This document shows, piece after piece, positions 6,468-14,300 of a stretch of DNA of 32,385 nt. The notes below the pieces were generated by a model that was given only the letters and a program-made list of their open reading frames with translations, had not been told where the DNA came from and did not search any database. The first letter of the stretch is position 1. Each line of letters starts with the position of its first letter. Made by a program: the position numbers and the translations under genes. The stretch comes from Thermomicrobiales bacterium (lineage in GTDB: Bacteria > Chloroflexota > Chloroflexia > Thermomicrobiales > CFX8), in NCBI GenBank assembly GCA_023954495.1, contig JAMLIA010000032.1:1-32385 (forward strand). Direction: 5' to 3'.

Positions 6468-8606
6468 ATGACCTCGCAGACATCCCCACCGAATGCCGAG
6501 TCCAGCATGAGCACGAAGCTGGCGGGCATTCCCTCCGGACGACGCAGCAAGTGGCTGATCGTCCTGCTCTGGGTCGTCATCCTGGCGGTGGCATCGCCGC
6601 TGGCCGGCAAGCTCACCTCGGTTGAGGATAACGACACCGCCACCTGGCTACCGCAGAACGCCGAATCGCTGGCCGTGGCGACCGCCGAGGAGGAGATCAC
6701 GGCCGGCGACCAGATGCCCGCCGTCATCGTCTACCACCGCGACGGCGGGCTGCTGGCTAGCGACCACGAGGCGATCGAAGCGGATCGCCAGGCGCTGTCC
6801 GATCTCTTCCCGAGTACGCCACCAAGCCCAGCCATCCCTTCCGAGGACAGGCAGGCAGTGATCTTCACTGTCCCGCTGGCAGTCGCTGAGGACGAGGATC
6901 TCGCCAACGGCGTCGACGCAATCCGAGCGCAAGTGCATGACGCGCCGGACGGGCTACAGGTGAAGGTCACCGGTCCGGCCGGATTCACGATGGACCTGGC
7001 CAACGTCTTCTCCGGCGTCGACACGACGCTGCTGCTGGCGACCGCCGGCGTCGTCGCGGCGTTGTTGCTGCTGACCTATCGCAGCCCGTTCCTCTGGCTG
7101 ATCCCGCTGCTGTCGGTCGCGTTCGCTCACCAGCTCGCCGGCGCGACGGTCTACGGGCTGGCGAAGTCGGTCGGACTGACGCTGAATGGACAGAGTGGCG
7201 GAATCCTGCCGGTGCTGGTTTTTGGCGCCGGCACCGATTACGCGCTGCTGCTGATCGCGCGCTACCGCGAGGAGCTGCGCCGCCACGAGGACAAGCACGA
7301 GGCGATGGCGTTCGCCCTGCGCCAGGCCGGGCCGGCCATCGTCGCTTCCGGCGCGACCGTTGTCGTCGGGCTGCTCTGCCTGCTGGCTGCCGACCTGAAC
7401 CCGACGCGCAGCCTGGGGCCGGTCGGCGCGGCCGGTATCGTCGCCGCACTGCTGGCGATGCTGACGCTGCTACCTGCCCTGCTGGTGATCTTCGGTCGGC
7501 GACTCTTCTGGCCGTTCATCCCGCATTTCGGTTCGGCAAGCCACGAGGCGTCTGGTATCTGGTCGCGGGTCGGCGGCTGGGTGGCACGGCGACCGCGGCC
7601 GGTCTGGATCACAACCGTCGTGCTATTGGCGATCCTGGCTAGCGGCCTGCTCGGCCTCGACACCAACCTGCCGCAGGAGAACCAGTTCCGCAACGAGCCG
7701 GAAGCGATCAGTGGTCAGAAGCTCATCGCTGAAAGCTTCCCAGCCGGTTCGGGCGCTCCGGCAACAATCATCACCAGCGCCGCAGCAGCCGATGCCGTCT
7801 CTGCGGCAGCGAGCGATGTGTCCGGCGTCGCACTGGTCGAGCCGCGCGGAGGCGATGCTGACCGCGCGGTGCTGGCGGCGACGCTCACCGCCGAGCCGGG
7901 CAGCCAGGCGGCGTTCGACACGATCGACCGACTGCGCGACGCGGTCCACGCCGTCCCAGAGGGGGACGCCATCGTCGGTGGGAACGACGCCATCAGCCTG
8001 GACATCGCTCGGGCCAGTGCACGCGATAGCGCTGTCATCATGCCGCTGATCCTGCTGATCGTCGTCGTCATTCTGGCCGCGCTGCTGCGCTCGATCGTCG
8101 CGCCGCTGATGCTGCTCGGCACGGTCGTGCTGTCGTTCGCCGCCGCGCTCGGGACAAGCGTCGTCGTCTTCGACCGCGTATTCGGCTTTGCCGGCATGGA
8201 CCCATCGACACCGCTGCTTGCGTTCGTCTTCCTGATCGCGCTGGGCATCGACTACAACATCTTCCTGATGGGGCGCGTCCATGAGGAGGCGAGTCAGATC
8301 GGCACACGCGCCGGCATGCTGCGCGGCCTGGCCGTTACTGGCGGCGTCATCACCTCGGCTGGTCTGGTGCTGGCCGCGACGTTCGCGGTGCTCGGCGTGC
8401 TGCCGCTCGTGTCGATGACCGAACTCGGCTTCATCGTCGCCTTCGGTGTGCTGCTCGACACGCTGATCGTGCGCTCGATCCTCGTCCCGGCGCTGACGTT
8501 CGACATCGGCCCGACGATCTGGTGGCCCAGCCGCCTGGCGCAGCCGGAGTCGGTCGTCAGCCGTCTCGCGCCGAGCTTGCAGCCTGCCGAAGCCATCGAT
8601 CAATAG
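6468..8606 (+). CDS. MMPL family transporter (RND superfamily)
   Basis: 712 residues from ATG 6468, which has AAAGG 10 bases upstream; an in-frame ATG at 6450 has no ribosome site. The layout is that of MMPL proteins: one helix (about 22-45), a large outside domain, five helices, then the same pattern again. The conserved inner-helix motifs are GAGTDYALLLIARYREEL (about 253) and GIDYNIFLMGRVHEEA (about 592); their Asp-Tyr pairs sit in the proton relay. These transporters use the proton gradient to export lipids or hydrophobic compounds. The PadR gene upstream is a plausible regulator. The substrate is unknown. Confidence 0.9.
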   Translation: MTSQTSPPNAESSMSTKLAGIPSGRRSKWLIVLLWVVILAVASPLAGKLTSVEDNDTATWLPQNAESLAVATAEEEITAGDQMPAVIVYHRDGGLLASDHEAIEADRQALSDLFPSTPPSPAIPSEDRQAVIFTVPLAVAEDEDLANGVDAIRAQVHDAPDGLQVKVTGPAGFTMDLANVFSGVDTTLLLATAGVVAALLLLTYRSPFLWLIPLLSVAFAHQLAGATVYGLAKSVGLTLNGQSGGILPVLVFGAGTDYALLLIARYREELRRHEDKHEAMAFALRQAGPAIVASGATVVVGLLCLLAADLNPTRSLGPVGAAGIVAALLAMLTLLPALLVIFGRRLFWPFIPHFGSASHEASGIWSRVGGWVARRPRPVWITTVVLLAILASGLLGLDTNLPQENQFRNEPEAISGQKLIAESFPAGSGAPATIITSAAAADAVSAAASDVSGVALVEPRGGDADRAVLAATLTAEPGSQAAFDTIDRLRDAVHAVPEGDAIVGGNDAISLDIARASARDSAVIMPLILLIVVVILAALLRSIVAPLMLLGTVVLSFAAALGTSVVVFDRVFGFAGMDPSTPLLAFVFLIALGIDYNIFLMGRVHEEASQIGTRAGMLRGLAVTGGVITSAGLVLAATFAVLGVLPLVSMTELGFIVAFGVLLDTLIVRSILVPALTFDIGPTIWWPSRLAQPESVVSRLAPSLQPAEAIDQ

Positions 8607-8614
8607 GCAGCGAG

Positions 8615-8652
8615 ACGCTGGGAAGGTGGTAGTGGTGCCGCCTTCCCAGCGT
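8615..8652 (+). terminator. Hairpin terminator after the first MMPL gene
   Basis: ACGCTGGGAAGG (8615-8626) is exactly complementary to 8641-8652, with a 14-base loop. It begins 8 bases after the stop. It lacks a T-run, so it may act as a processing barrier or a factor-assisted terminator. A second small hairpin, CTGTCC-CCTC-GGACAG, lies at 8688-8703. Confidence 0.6.
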
Positions 8653-8841
8653 GCTGGTTCGCAGCCACAGCGTCCGGCGGGTGTCCACTGTCCCCTCGGA
8701 CAGGTCAAAACACGACCCTGCTGTCGATGTGCAACAGGGCGTGAACACCTAGGATAGAACCATCACCGGCACTGACGCCGGGACGACGGGTTCGCAATGC
8801 AGCGGACCGACTCTCTCGCAATGAGGCGAAAGGAGCCCCGC

Positions 8842-9033
8842 ATGATCGACATGCCTACCCAGCCGCGGCGGCCTTCCTTCCGCGACCACAGCACCTTCTG
8901 GACAACGGCTGCGCTTCTCGCCACCGTCGCCATCATGGTCGCGGGCATCGGGCTGATGGCATTCGGCCCAACCGCAGCAGCGCTGATTCTCCTCACCGAG
9001 ATCACCGTCGCATTGGCGGCGGGCATGCGCTAA
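8842..9033 (+). CDS. Very small membrane protein (63 aa)
   Basis: The ATG at 8842 has AGGAG 6 bases upstream; in-frame ATGs at 8797 and 8821 have no such site. The protein has a short charged N-terminus followed by two hydrophobic stretches, about residues 20-38 (TAALLATVAIMVAGIGLMAF) and 41-60. Probably a two-helix membrane protein. No family recognised. A second protein of similar size and build follows at 9123. Confidence 0.55.
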   Translation: MIDMPTQPRRPSFRDHSTFWTTAALLATVAIMVAGIGLMAFGPTAAALILLTEITVALAAGMR

Positions 9034-9122
9034 CACTCGCGGCCCTATCCCTCAACGAACGATCTTCCGGCCAGGGACAGCGTTGTTCCTGGCCGAGACT
9101 GAGCCTGAAAGCAGCACCAACG

Positions 9123-9311
9123 ATGGAGATCCCTGTCGAGCGTCGCAGCGCACCACGCGAGCGACGCGTATCATACGCCGTGCTTGAGTTCGGGGCAACG
9201 CTCTGCGGAACTGTGTTGATTGCCGGCGCAGCCTACACCGGCCTCGGGCTGATGGCAGCCGCGCTCGTCCTCGGTTTCATGCTGGCGCTGGCCCTGATAT
9301 TCGCCGTCTGA
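9123..9311 (+). CDS. Very small membrane protein (62 aa)
   Basis: Begins with a basic segment (VERRSAPRERRVSYAVLEF) and then has two hydrophobic stretches at about 24-42 and 44-61 (GLGLMAAALVLGFMLALALI). The Arg-rich end would stay in the cytoplasm. The ribosome site is weak (GAAAG). Its length and layout match the protein at 8842-9033, but the sequences are not alike. Function unknown. Confidence 0.45.
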   Translation: MEIPVERRSAPRERRVSYAVLEFGATLCGTVLIAGAAYTGLGLMAAALVLGFMLALALIFAV

Positions 9312-9334
9312 TACCCGCATGGGTACGGCGGCAG

Positions 9335-9376
9335 GCGATGGCGGTGTGACTGGCTACGGCTGGTACACCGCCATCG
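9335..9376. terminator. 13-bp hairpin shared with the end of the C39-like gene
   Basis: GCGATGGCGGTGT (9335-9347) pairs exactly with 9364-9376. The right arm lies inside the last codons of the minus-strand protease gene, whose stop codon is at 9354-9356 in the loop. It therefore closes both converging transcripts. A smaller hairpin, TACCC-GCAT-GGGTA, is at 9312-9325, directly after the plus-strand gene. Confidence 0.5.
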
Positions 9377-10043
9377 CTGTGTAGTTCTGACCGATCCAGG
9401 TGCGCGACCAGGCGCGCTCGAACGTCTCGCGGTCGGCTATCCGGTAGGCACCTTCGGTCCCGGGAAGCGCGGAGTCGTGGTAGACCACCTGCCCGCTGCC
9501 GGTCACGCCGAGGAAGACGACGTAGTGGTCGCCGTCGTAGTCGATCTGCTCGTGGCCGGGCAGTGACCGCTGATGGACCAGCGCGATGACCGGACGTCCG
9601 GCGCGCGTCTCGTTCAGCATCTCGTCGATCGACCAGGTGCGGAAGCCGCCATCTGCGTACGGTCCATCGACGGCGAAGCCGCGCTGCTGCAACGCTGCAA
9701 TCAACGACGACCAGTCCAGCCCGCTATCCGGGTACCAGTCGCCGGTGATCGTATTGACCGACTCACGCAGGTCGAACAGCGGCTCGACGTGGCCATAGGC
9801 CGCCATCGCCATCGCGATCGACGCGATCCCACAATTGCTGGACTGGTAGATCGAACCGTCCTTCTGGGTGTAGTAGGCGGTCAGGACGCGTTCACCACCA
9901 CTGGGCGTCACGATCGCCGTCGGGGTCGACGCGCCGTGGCGCAGCGCCGTGTCGGTGAAATATGGCGCGGCGATAGCCGGTGTGGCGGGCAGCGCAACCA
10001 TCGCAACGAAGGTGGTCGCGACGAGACGGCGACGCAGGTTCAT
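9354..10043 (-). CDS. Secreted C39-like (papain-fold) peptidase
   Basis: 229 residues. A signal peptide covers about residues 1-26 (basic MNLRRRL, a hydrophobic core, then TPAIAA before PYFTDT). The catalytic-type Cys is C71 in QSSNCGIASIAMAMAAYG, the His is H173 in YDGDHYVVFLGV and the Asp candidate is D190 in VVYHDSALPG. This is the order seen in C39-like domains of bacteriocin processing peptidases and related secreted hydrolases. No transporter domain is fused to it, so it is unlikely to be a bacteriocin exporter and may cleave peptides outside the cell. The start is supported by AGAGGA before ATG 10043. Confidence 0.8.
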   Translation of the reverse strand: MNLRRRLVATTFVAMVALPATPAIAAPYFTDTALRHGASTPTAIVTPSGGERVLTAYYTQKDGSIYQSSNCGIASIAMAMAAYGHVEPLFDLRESVNTITGDWYPDSGLDWSSLIAALQQRGFAVDGPYADGGFRTWSIDEMLNETRAGRPVIALVHQRSLPGHEQIDYDGDHYVVFLGVTGSGQVVYHDSALPGTEGAYRIADRETFERAWSRTWIGQNYTAMAVYQP

Positions 10044-10099
10044 CTCGAGTCCTCTGGCAGGCGATCAAACACTCCGGCAACCATACCAGCGAACGATCG

Positions 10100-10456
10100 C
10101 TAGCTGCGAGCGAGGCGCTCCTCCAGCAGCGCTTTCAGGACGACAGCATCGTTGTGCTCGGTGTCCTTCGCACCGTAGACGAGCGTCACCGTACCAGCGC
10201 GAGCGGCGTCGAGCAGCGGCTGCCAGGCGTCGGCATTGTCCTCCAGCTCGGCACGATAGCGCTGCTGAAACTCCGGCCACTTCTCCGGGTCGTGGCCGAA
10301 CCACTTGCGCAGCTCGGTGCTGGGCGCAACGTTACGCAGCCAGGCCACAATCTCCAGCGCCTCCTTGCGCACCCCACGCGGCCACAGCCGATCAACCAGG
10401 AAACGTGCGCCATCATCAGCAGACGGTAGATCGTAGGCGCGTTTGAGCTGGATCAT
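10100..10456 (-). CDS. DUF488 family protein
   Basis: 118 residues with the DUF488 marks: an early VDRLWPRGVRKEAL, then WFGHDPEKWPEFQQRY and near the end VTLVYGAKDTEHNDAVVLK. Its length equals the usual family length (about 115-120, YeaO-like). The family is small, cytoplasmic and of unknown biochemical role. GGGAG stands 6-7 bases before ATG 10456. It lies 56 bases upstream of the protease gene on the same strand, so the two may be co-transcribed. Confidence 0.85.
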   Translation of the reverse strand: MIQLKRAYDLPSADDGARFLVDRLWPRGVRKEALEIVAWLRNVAPSTELRKWFGHDPEKWPEFQQRYRAELEDNADAWQPLLDAARAGTVTLVYGAKDTEHNDAVVLKALLEERLARS

Positions 10457-10548
10457 GGGGCGGCTCCCGTCGCGGAAATGAGCGAATGCGGACGGTGTCT
10501 ATACTACGACCTGCAAAGCAAAGTTGCGGCAGCGGGGTGGGCTCAATT

Positions 10549-10633
10549 GATCGGCAGCCACCCCCGAAGCCTGTCATTTGCCGTCCTGGGGGCACCCGGC
10601 AGTGAGAAATCTCCCACCCATTCGCACCAGTCA
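10549..10633 (+). repeat. Dispersed repeat copy A (left of GIY-YIG gene)
   Basis: Starts GATCGGCAGCCACCCCCGAA, continues CCTGTCATTT, then the longer internal module GCCGTCCTGGGGGCACCC and GGCAGTGAGAAATCTCCCAC, and ends CCATTCGCACCAGTC. The opposite-facing partner is copy B at 11018-11086, beyond the GIY-YIG gene. Confidence 0.75.
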
Positions 10634-10686
10634 AACCCTGCCGGGTGCCTGGCCGATTCTGGCTGTAGCGTCTGGATACGCACCGC

Positions 10687-11001
10687 ATGTCACCGCGACG
10701 GCAGCACTCGTATTGGGTCTACATCCTGTCAAACGTCCTCGGTCGGTCAGGGACGCTCTACGTCGGCGTAACGAATAACCTCCAGCGTCGTGTCCGGGAG
10801 CACACGCAATTGCGACCCGACACGTTCACAGGTCGCTATGGAGTCACCCACCTCGTTCACTGCGAGGAGTTTCGGTATATCAGTGACGCGATCGGCCGCG
10901 AGAAGCAGATAAAGGGCTGGGGGTGATCGCGCAAGCTCGATCTGATCGAAGCGGAGAACCCTGGCTGGGTGGACTTGAGCGCGGGGTGGTTTGAGGAGTG
11001 A
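10687..11001 (+). pseudogene. GIY-YIG nuclease (UPF0213-like), interrupted by a stop codon
   Basis: The N-terminal 79 residues show the GIY-YIG core: YWVYILSN, then GTLYVGVTNNLQRRVREHT (catalytic-type Tyr and Arg) and REKQIKGW. A TGA at 10924-10926 ends this frame, yet the same frame continues with SRKLDLIEAENPGWVDLSAG up to a TGA at 10999-11001. This is the normal C-terminus of small single-domain GIY-YIG proteins (about 100 residues). Where relatives have basic residues after KGW, this gene has Gly-stop, so a CGA-to-TGA change is the simplest explanation. No clear ribosome site precedes ATG 10687. Facing repeat copies A and B bracket the gene, suggesting a mobile unit. The role of such proteins is poorly known; the fold cuts DNA. 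Confidence 0.8.
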
Positions 11002-11017
11002 TCATGTTCCGCGTGTG

Positions 11018-11086
11018 TCTGCTGCGAATGGGTGGGAGATTTCTCACTGCGGTTCGAAATGACAGGATACGGGGGTGGCTGTCGGC
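11018..11086 (-). repeat. Dispersed repeat copy B (right of GIY-YIG gene)
   Basis: Read on the minus strand: GCCGACAGCCACCCCCGTAT, CCTGTCATTT, the short internal module CGAACC, GCAGTGAGAAATCTCCCACC, then CATTCGCAGCAGAC. The outer and inner ends match copy A (ATTCGCA-CAG), so A and B form the termini of a 538-bp unit. Confidence 0.75.
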
Positions 11087-11154
11087 TCGGGATGCTCGCC
11101 ATTGATGGAAGTGATGAGTCGCTGGAACGGCAGCATCGCTCTTCCCCTTTTCAT

Positions 11155-11251
11155 TCTGAATGCGTTGTAAATGTTAAGTTGTCCGATCGGCAGCCAACAT
11201 TTTGTCCTGTCATTTCGAACCGCAGTGAGAAATCTCCCACCCGCTCGCACT
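11155..11251 (+). repeat. Dispersed repeat copy C with extended outer end
   Basis: The outer end is TCTGAATGCGTTGTAAATG, then TTAAGTTGTCCGATCGGCAG. The core follows (TCCTGTCATTTCGAACCGCA, then GTGAGAAATCTCCCACCC) and the inner end GCTCGCACTGTGTCGAAC. The outer 38 bases recur near 29.85 kb in reverse orientation, so the full terminus is longer than copies A, B and D show. Confidence 0.75.
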
Positions 11252-11267
11252 GTGTCGAACGTGGAGC

Positions 11268-11309
11268 GGATTCTTCACTCGCGGTTCCCTCTGGGCCACG
11301 CATGACAGC
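11268..11309 (-). repeat. Degenerate repeat fragment E
   Basis: GATTCTTCACTCGCGGTTCC followed after a short gap by CATGACAGCG resembles the GAGATTTCTCACTGCGGTTC...AAATGACAGG core in minus orientation. Many substitutions make this a weak copy, lying between copies C and D. Confidence 0.35.
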
Positions 11310-11340
11310 GAAAGAGGCTGGGGCGCTGCCACGGGCAGCT

Positions 11341-11424
11341 GTATCGGGCGGGTGGGAGATTTCTCACTGCCGGGTGCCCCCAGGGCGGCAAATGACAGGA
11401 CAAAAGGGTGGCTGCCGTGCCTGA
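11341..11424 (-). repeat. Dispersed repeat copy D
   Basis: Read on the minus strand: TCAGGCACGGCAGCCACCCT, TTTGTCCTGTCATTTG, the longer module CCGCCCTGGGGGCACCC, GGCAGTGAGAAATCTCCCAC and CCGCCCGATAC. It shares the long internal module with copy A, and the TTTTGTCC segment with copy C. It faces C across about 90 bases. The whole gap from 11002 to 11599 holds only repeats and no gene. Confidence 0.75.
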
Positions 11425-11599
11425 ACAAGGCAGTGATGCCAGCTCCGTCTCTATATGACCCGCTTGGGGGATGGCCGCGCCCACCACTTCATGTTGATCT
11501 ATCCGTACTCACCACTCGTTCGACCGTAACCGCCCCGCCACACCGGCGCTTGTCATCCACGTACGTACAGTGTGCGCAATGCGCGAAGGGAGTGTGTTG

Positions 11600-12901
11600 G
11601 TGAAACCGTTTCTGACGCTGGCAGCCGTTGTGGCGCTGGTGCTGACCCTTGCTGCACCAGCCGCGGCATATCACGAAAGCGACGAGACGCACCCGTTCGG
11701 CAGCGATGCCTTCGAACGGACGTGGGCCCGCACCGACAAGCCGGTGGCCGACCTGAACGTCAGCCGAACCTGGATGTGGGGTCCGAGCCCGTACACCGAG
11801 ATCATGCAGGAAGAATACGCCGAATCTCCTGCCGGATATCGCTGGGTCCAGTACTTCGACAAGAGCCGGATGGAGATCAACAATCCCGCTGGTGATGAGA
11901 GCTCGCTCTGGTACGTGACCAACGGCCTGCTGGTCAGTGAGATGGTCGATGGCTACTACCAGACCGGCGACAGCCAGTTCGACTCCTCGCCTGAACCGGC
12001 CGCAATCGGCATCGCCGGTGATCCCGACTCCGGCGCACCGACCTATGCCGACATCCACAACCTCGGCCTGCGCGATGTAGCACCCGTCGCAGCCGGAGCG
12101 CCGCTCATCACCCGTCTGGATAAGGGCGACTTTCTCAACATGATCGGCGACGATCCCTCGCTGACCGCGCAGGGCGTGACAGCCGGTCCGCTGGCTGCGC
12201 CGACCCAGCATCGGGTTGCATCGGTTTTCTGGCAGTTCATGAACTCCGAGGGGTTGATCTACGACACGACCGCAGGTGCGACGATCACCGCCGATCTGTT
12301 CGTCAATCCGTACTACGCCACCGGCTACCCGATCACCGAAGCCTACTGGTCGAACGTGTCGGTCGGCGGAACCGAGCAGGACGTCCTCTGGCAGTGCTTC
12401 GAGCGCCGCTGCCTGACCTACACGCCGGGCAATGACGCCGGTTGGCAGGTTGAGGCCGGCAACGTCGGTCAGCACTACTATCAGTGGCGCTACACGACCC
12501 AGCCCGCCACGCTCTTCTTCGTCGCTCTCGATGACAACGGCCAGTCGGGCGCGCCAATCGGCTGCGGCGACAGCCTGATTCCGGTTGCCACGACGATCGA
12601 GAAGAGCGCCACGACGGTCGACGCCATCACGAACGCACTGCAGAAGCTGTTCGCGATGGATGACCAGGAATACGGCGAGAGCGGCCTGTACAACGCGCTC
12701 TACGCGTCCGATCTGGAAGTGGACAGCGTCGCGATCAATGGCGGTGCTGCGACCGTCGCGTTGACTGGCCAGCTACAGCTTGGCGGCGAGTGTGACGACC
12801 CGCGCGTTGAGGCGCAGCTTGAGGCGGTCGTCCTGCAGTTCCCGGGCGTCACCTCAGTTACCTTCACCCTGAACGGTGATCCGCTCCTGCCTGTCGAATA
12901 G
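11600..12901 (+). CDS. Secreted protein with C-terminal GerMN domain
   Basis: 433 residues from GTG 11600, which has GAAGGGAG 7 bases upstream; an in-frame ATG at 11579 overlaps that site. A signal peptide (KPFLTLAAVVALVLTLAAPA, cut near AAA-YHES) sends it out of the cell. The N-terminal two thirds include FERTWARTDKPVADLNVSRT and VQYFDKSRMEINNP, a segment I associate with secreted proteins of Chloroflexota. The last 130 or so residues (TLFFVALDDNGQSGAPIGCG through VAINGGAATVALTGQLQ and QFPGVTSVTFTLNG) form a GerMN domain, named from spore germination proteins and common in cell-surface lipoproteins. Probable role: cell-envelope or extracellular ligand binding. No enzyme motif seen. Confidence 0.75.
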   Translation: MKPFLTLAAVVALVLTLAAPAAAYHESDETHPFGSDAFERTWARTDKPVADLNVSRTWMWGPSPYTEIMQEEYAESPAGYRWVQYFDKSRMEINNPAGDESSLWYVTNGLLVSEMVDGYYQTGDSQFDSSPEPAAIGIAGDPDSGAPTYADIHNLGLRDVAPVAAGAPLITRLDKGDFLNMIGDDPSLTAQGVTAGPLAAPTQHRVASVFWQFMNSEGLIYDTTAGATITADLFVNPYYATGYPITEAYWSNVSVGGTEQDVLWQCFERRCLTYTPGNDAGWQVEAGNVGQHYYQWRYTTQPATLFFVALDDNGQSGAPIGCGDSLIPVATTIEKSATTVDAITNALQKLFAMDDQEYGESGLYNALYASDLEVDSVAINGGAATVALTGQLQLGGECDDPRVEAQLEAVVLQFPGVTSVTFTLNGDPLLPVE

Positions 12902-12910
12902 CGACACACC

Positions 12911-12938
12911 GGCGGGGTGGGCAAATGCCTGCCCCGCC
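12911..12938 (+). terminator. Hairpin after the GerMN gene
   Basis: GGCGGGG (12911-12917) pairs with CCCCGCC (12932-12938), with further partial pairing inside (GGCA with TGCC). It starts 9 bases after the stop and is followed by ATATCCCCCTTTCG, a weak T-run. Confidence 0.55.
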
Positions 12939-13035
12939 ATATCCCCCTTTCGCATTCCGGCACAAACGTGTATGGTCGCCAAATGCCGCGAGCTTTGCGC
13001 GATAACAACACTCGGATGCGATCAAGGAGGGGGAG

Positions 13036-14259
13036 ATGGCAACAACACCGGCTACCCACAACATCGAGGATCTGTTCTCCGAACATGGTAAGCACGCACG
13101 TGCAGGAATGGTTGGGTTCAACCCTCGTTCCGTCGCCAATGTCATCGCCTTCAGCGGTGGCTACCCCGATCCTTCATCGCTCCCGATTCAGGATCTGATC
13201 GAATCCACCCGCGTCGCGCTGGAGCGCGACGGCGACTGGGCGCTGGCCTATGCGTTCGGCTCTGGCGTGCCGGAGCTGGTCAGCGAGCTGACCAAGAAGC
13301 TGGCCCGCGATCAGGGCATCACGGCCGGGCCGGAGAATATTCTGGTCACCCACGGTTCATCGCAGGCGCTGGCGCTGATCTTTGATCTGTTCGTCAATCC
13401 GGGCGACGTCGTCATCGCCGAAGCTCCGTGGTTCATGGGCGCAATCTGGCGAGCGCGCGCGACGGGTGCCGACATCCGCGAGGTGCCGCTCGACGACGAG
13501 GGCATCGACATCAAGGTGCTGGAGCAGACGCTGGATCAGGTCGCCGCTGAGGGCAAGCGCGCCAAGCTGCTCTACTGCGTCCCGACGTTCCAGAATCCGT
13601 CCGGCCTCACCTACTCGCTGGAGCGGCGCAAGGCAATTGTGGCATTGGCCCAGAAGCACGGCCTGCCGATCATCGAGGACGACGCCTACTTCGATCTGCG
13701 CTACGAGGGCGAAGCGATCCCGACAATGTATTCGCTCGATGACCAGGGGCTGGTCATGTACTGCGGTACGTTCTCGAAGACGATCGCCGCCGGCATCCGC
13801 CTCGGCTGGTGCGTCGCCGCGCCGACCGTGACGGCGCGCCTGACCGGCCTGAAGAGCGATTCCGGCAGCAACGCCTTCACCAGTCACATCGCAGCGCAGT
13901 TCTGCTCGACCGGCACGCTGCAGGAGCACATCACCGAGCTGCGTCCGATCTATCGGCACCGCCGCGATGTGATGCTGGCAGCGCTCGAAGAGCACATGCC
14001 GCACGGCACATCCTGGACGCACCCCGAAGGCGGATTCTTCATCTGGATGACACTGCCGGAGGGCGCAACGTGCGCACCGCTGGCTGAAGCGGCGAACGCA
14101 CGCGGCGTCGGCATCAGCCAGGGCATGATGTTCTTTGCCAACGGAGGCGGCGAGCGCAACGTACGGCTCTCGTACTCGTTCAACAACGATGAAGAGATCC
14201 AGAACGGCATCGCCGTTCTGGGCGAGCTGGTGAGCGAGCAGCTGGCCAGCCAGAGTTGA
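13036..14259 (+). CDS. PLP-dependent aminotransferase, fold type I (2-aminoadipate/MocR-like group)
   Basis: 407 residues. The PLP lysine is K248 in MYCGTFSKTIAAGIRLGW, with the phosphate-binding Arg at about 255. CVPTFQNPSG (181-190) carries the Asn-Pro loop and PIIEDDAYFDLRY (211-223) the Asp that contacts the pyridine nitrogen. YAFGSGVPELVSELTKKLAR and ILVTHGSSQALALIFDLF are characteristic of the LysN/AvtA-like aminotransferases also fused to GntR domains in MocR regulators. There is no DNA-binding domain here, so it is the enzyme form. It would exchange an amino group between an amino acid and a 2-oxo acid. AAGGAGGGGGAG directly precedes the ATG. The arylamine N-acetyltransferase follows on the same strand. 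Confidence 0.9.
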   Translation: MATTPATHNIEDLFSEHGKHARAGMVGFNPRSVANVIAFSGGYPDPSSLPIQDLIESTRVALERDGDWALAYAFGSGVPELVSELTKKLARDQGITAGPENILVTHGSSQALALIFDLFVNPGDVVIAEAPWFMGAIWRARATGADIREVPLDDEGIDIKVLEQTLDQVAAEGKRAKLLYCVPTFQNPSGLTYSLERRKAIVALAQKHGLPIIEDDAYFDLRYEGEAIPTMYSLDDQGLVMYCGTFSKTIAAGIRLGWCVAAPTVTARLTGLKSDSGSNAFTSHIAAQFCSTGTLQEHITELRPIYRHRRDVMLAALEEHMPHGTSWTHPEGGFFIWMTLPEGATCAPLAEAANARGVGISQGMMFFANGGGERNVRLSYSFNNDEEIQNGIAVLGELVSEQLASQS

Positions 14260-14300
14260 CGAATCCGGGGCAACGGGAGTGTAGGCATATCCATGGACCG

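Noticed and set aside
10549-11424. Clustered repeats as a CRISPR array
   Set aside because: The copies are long (70-100 bases), alternate in orientation, are unevenly spaced and have no regular spacers or cas genes.
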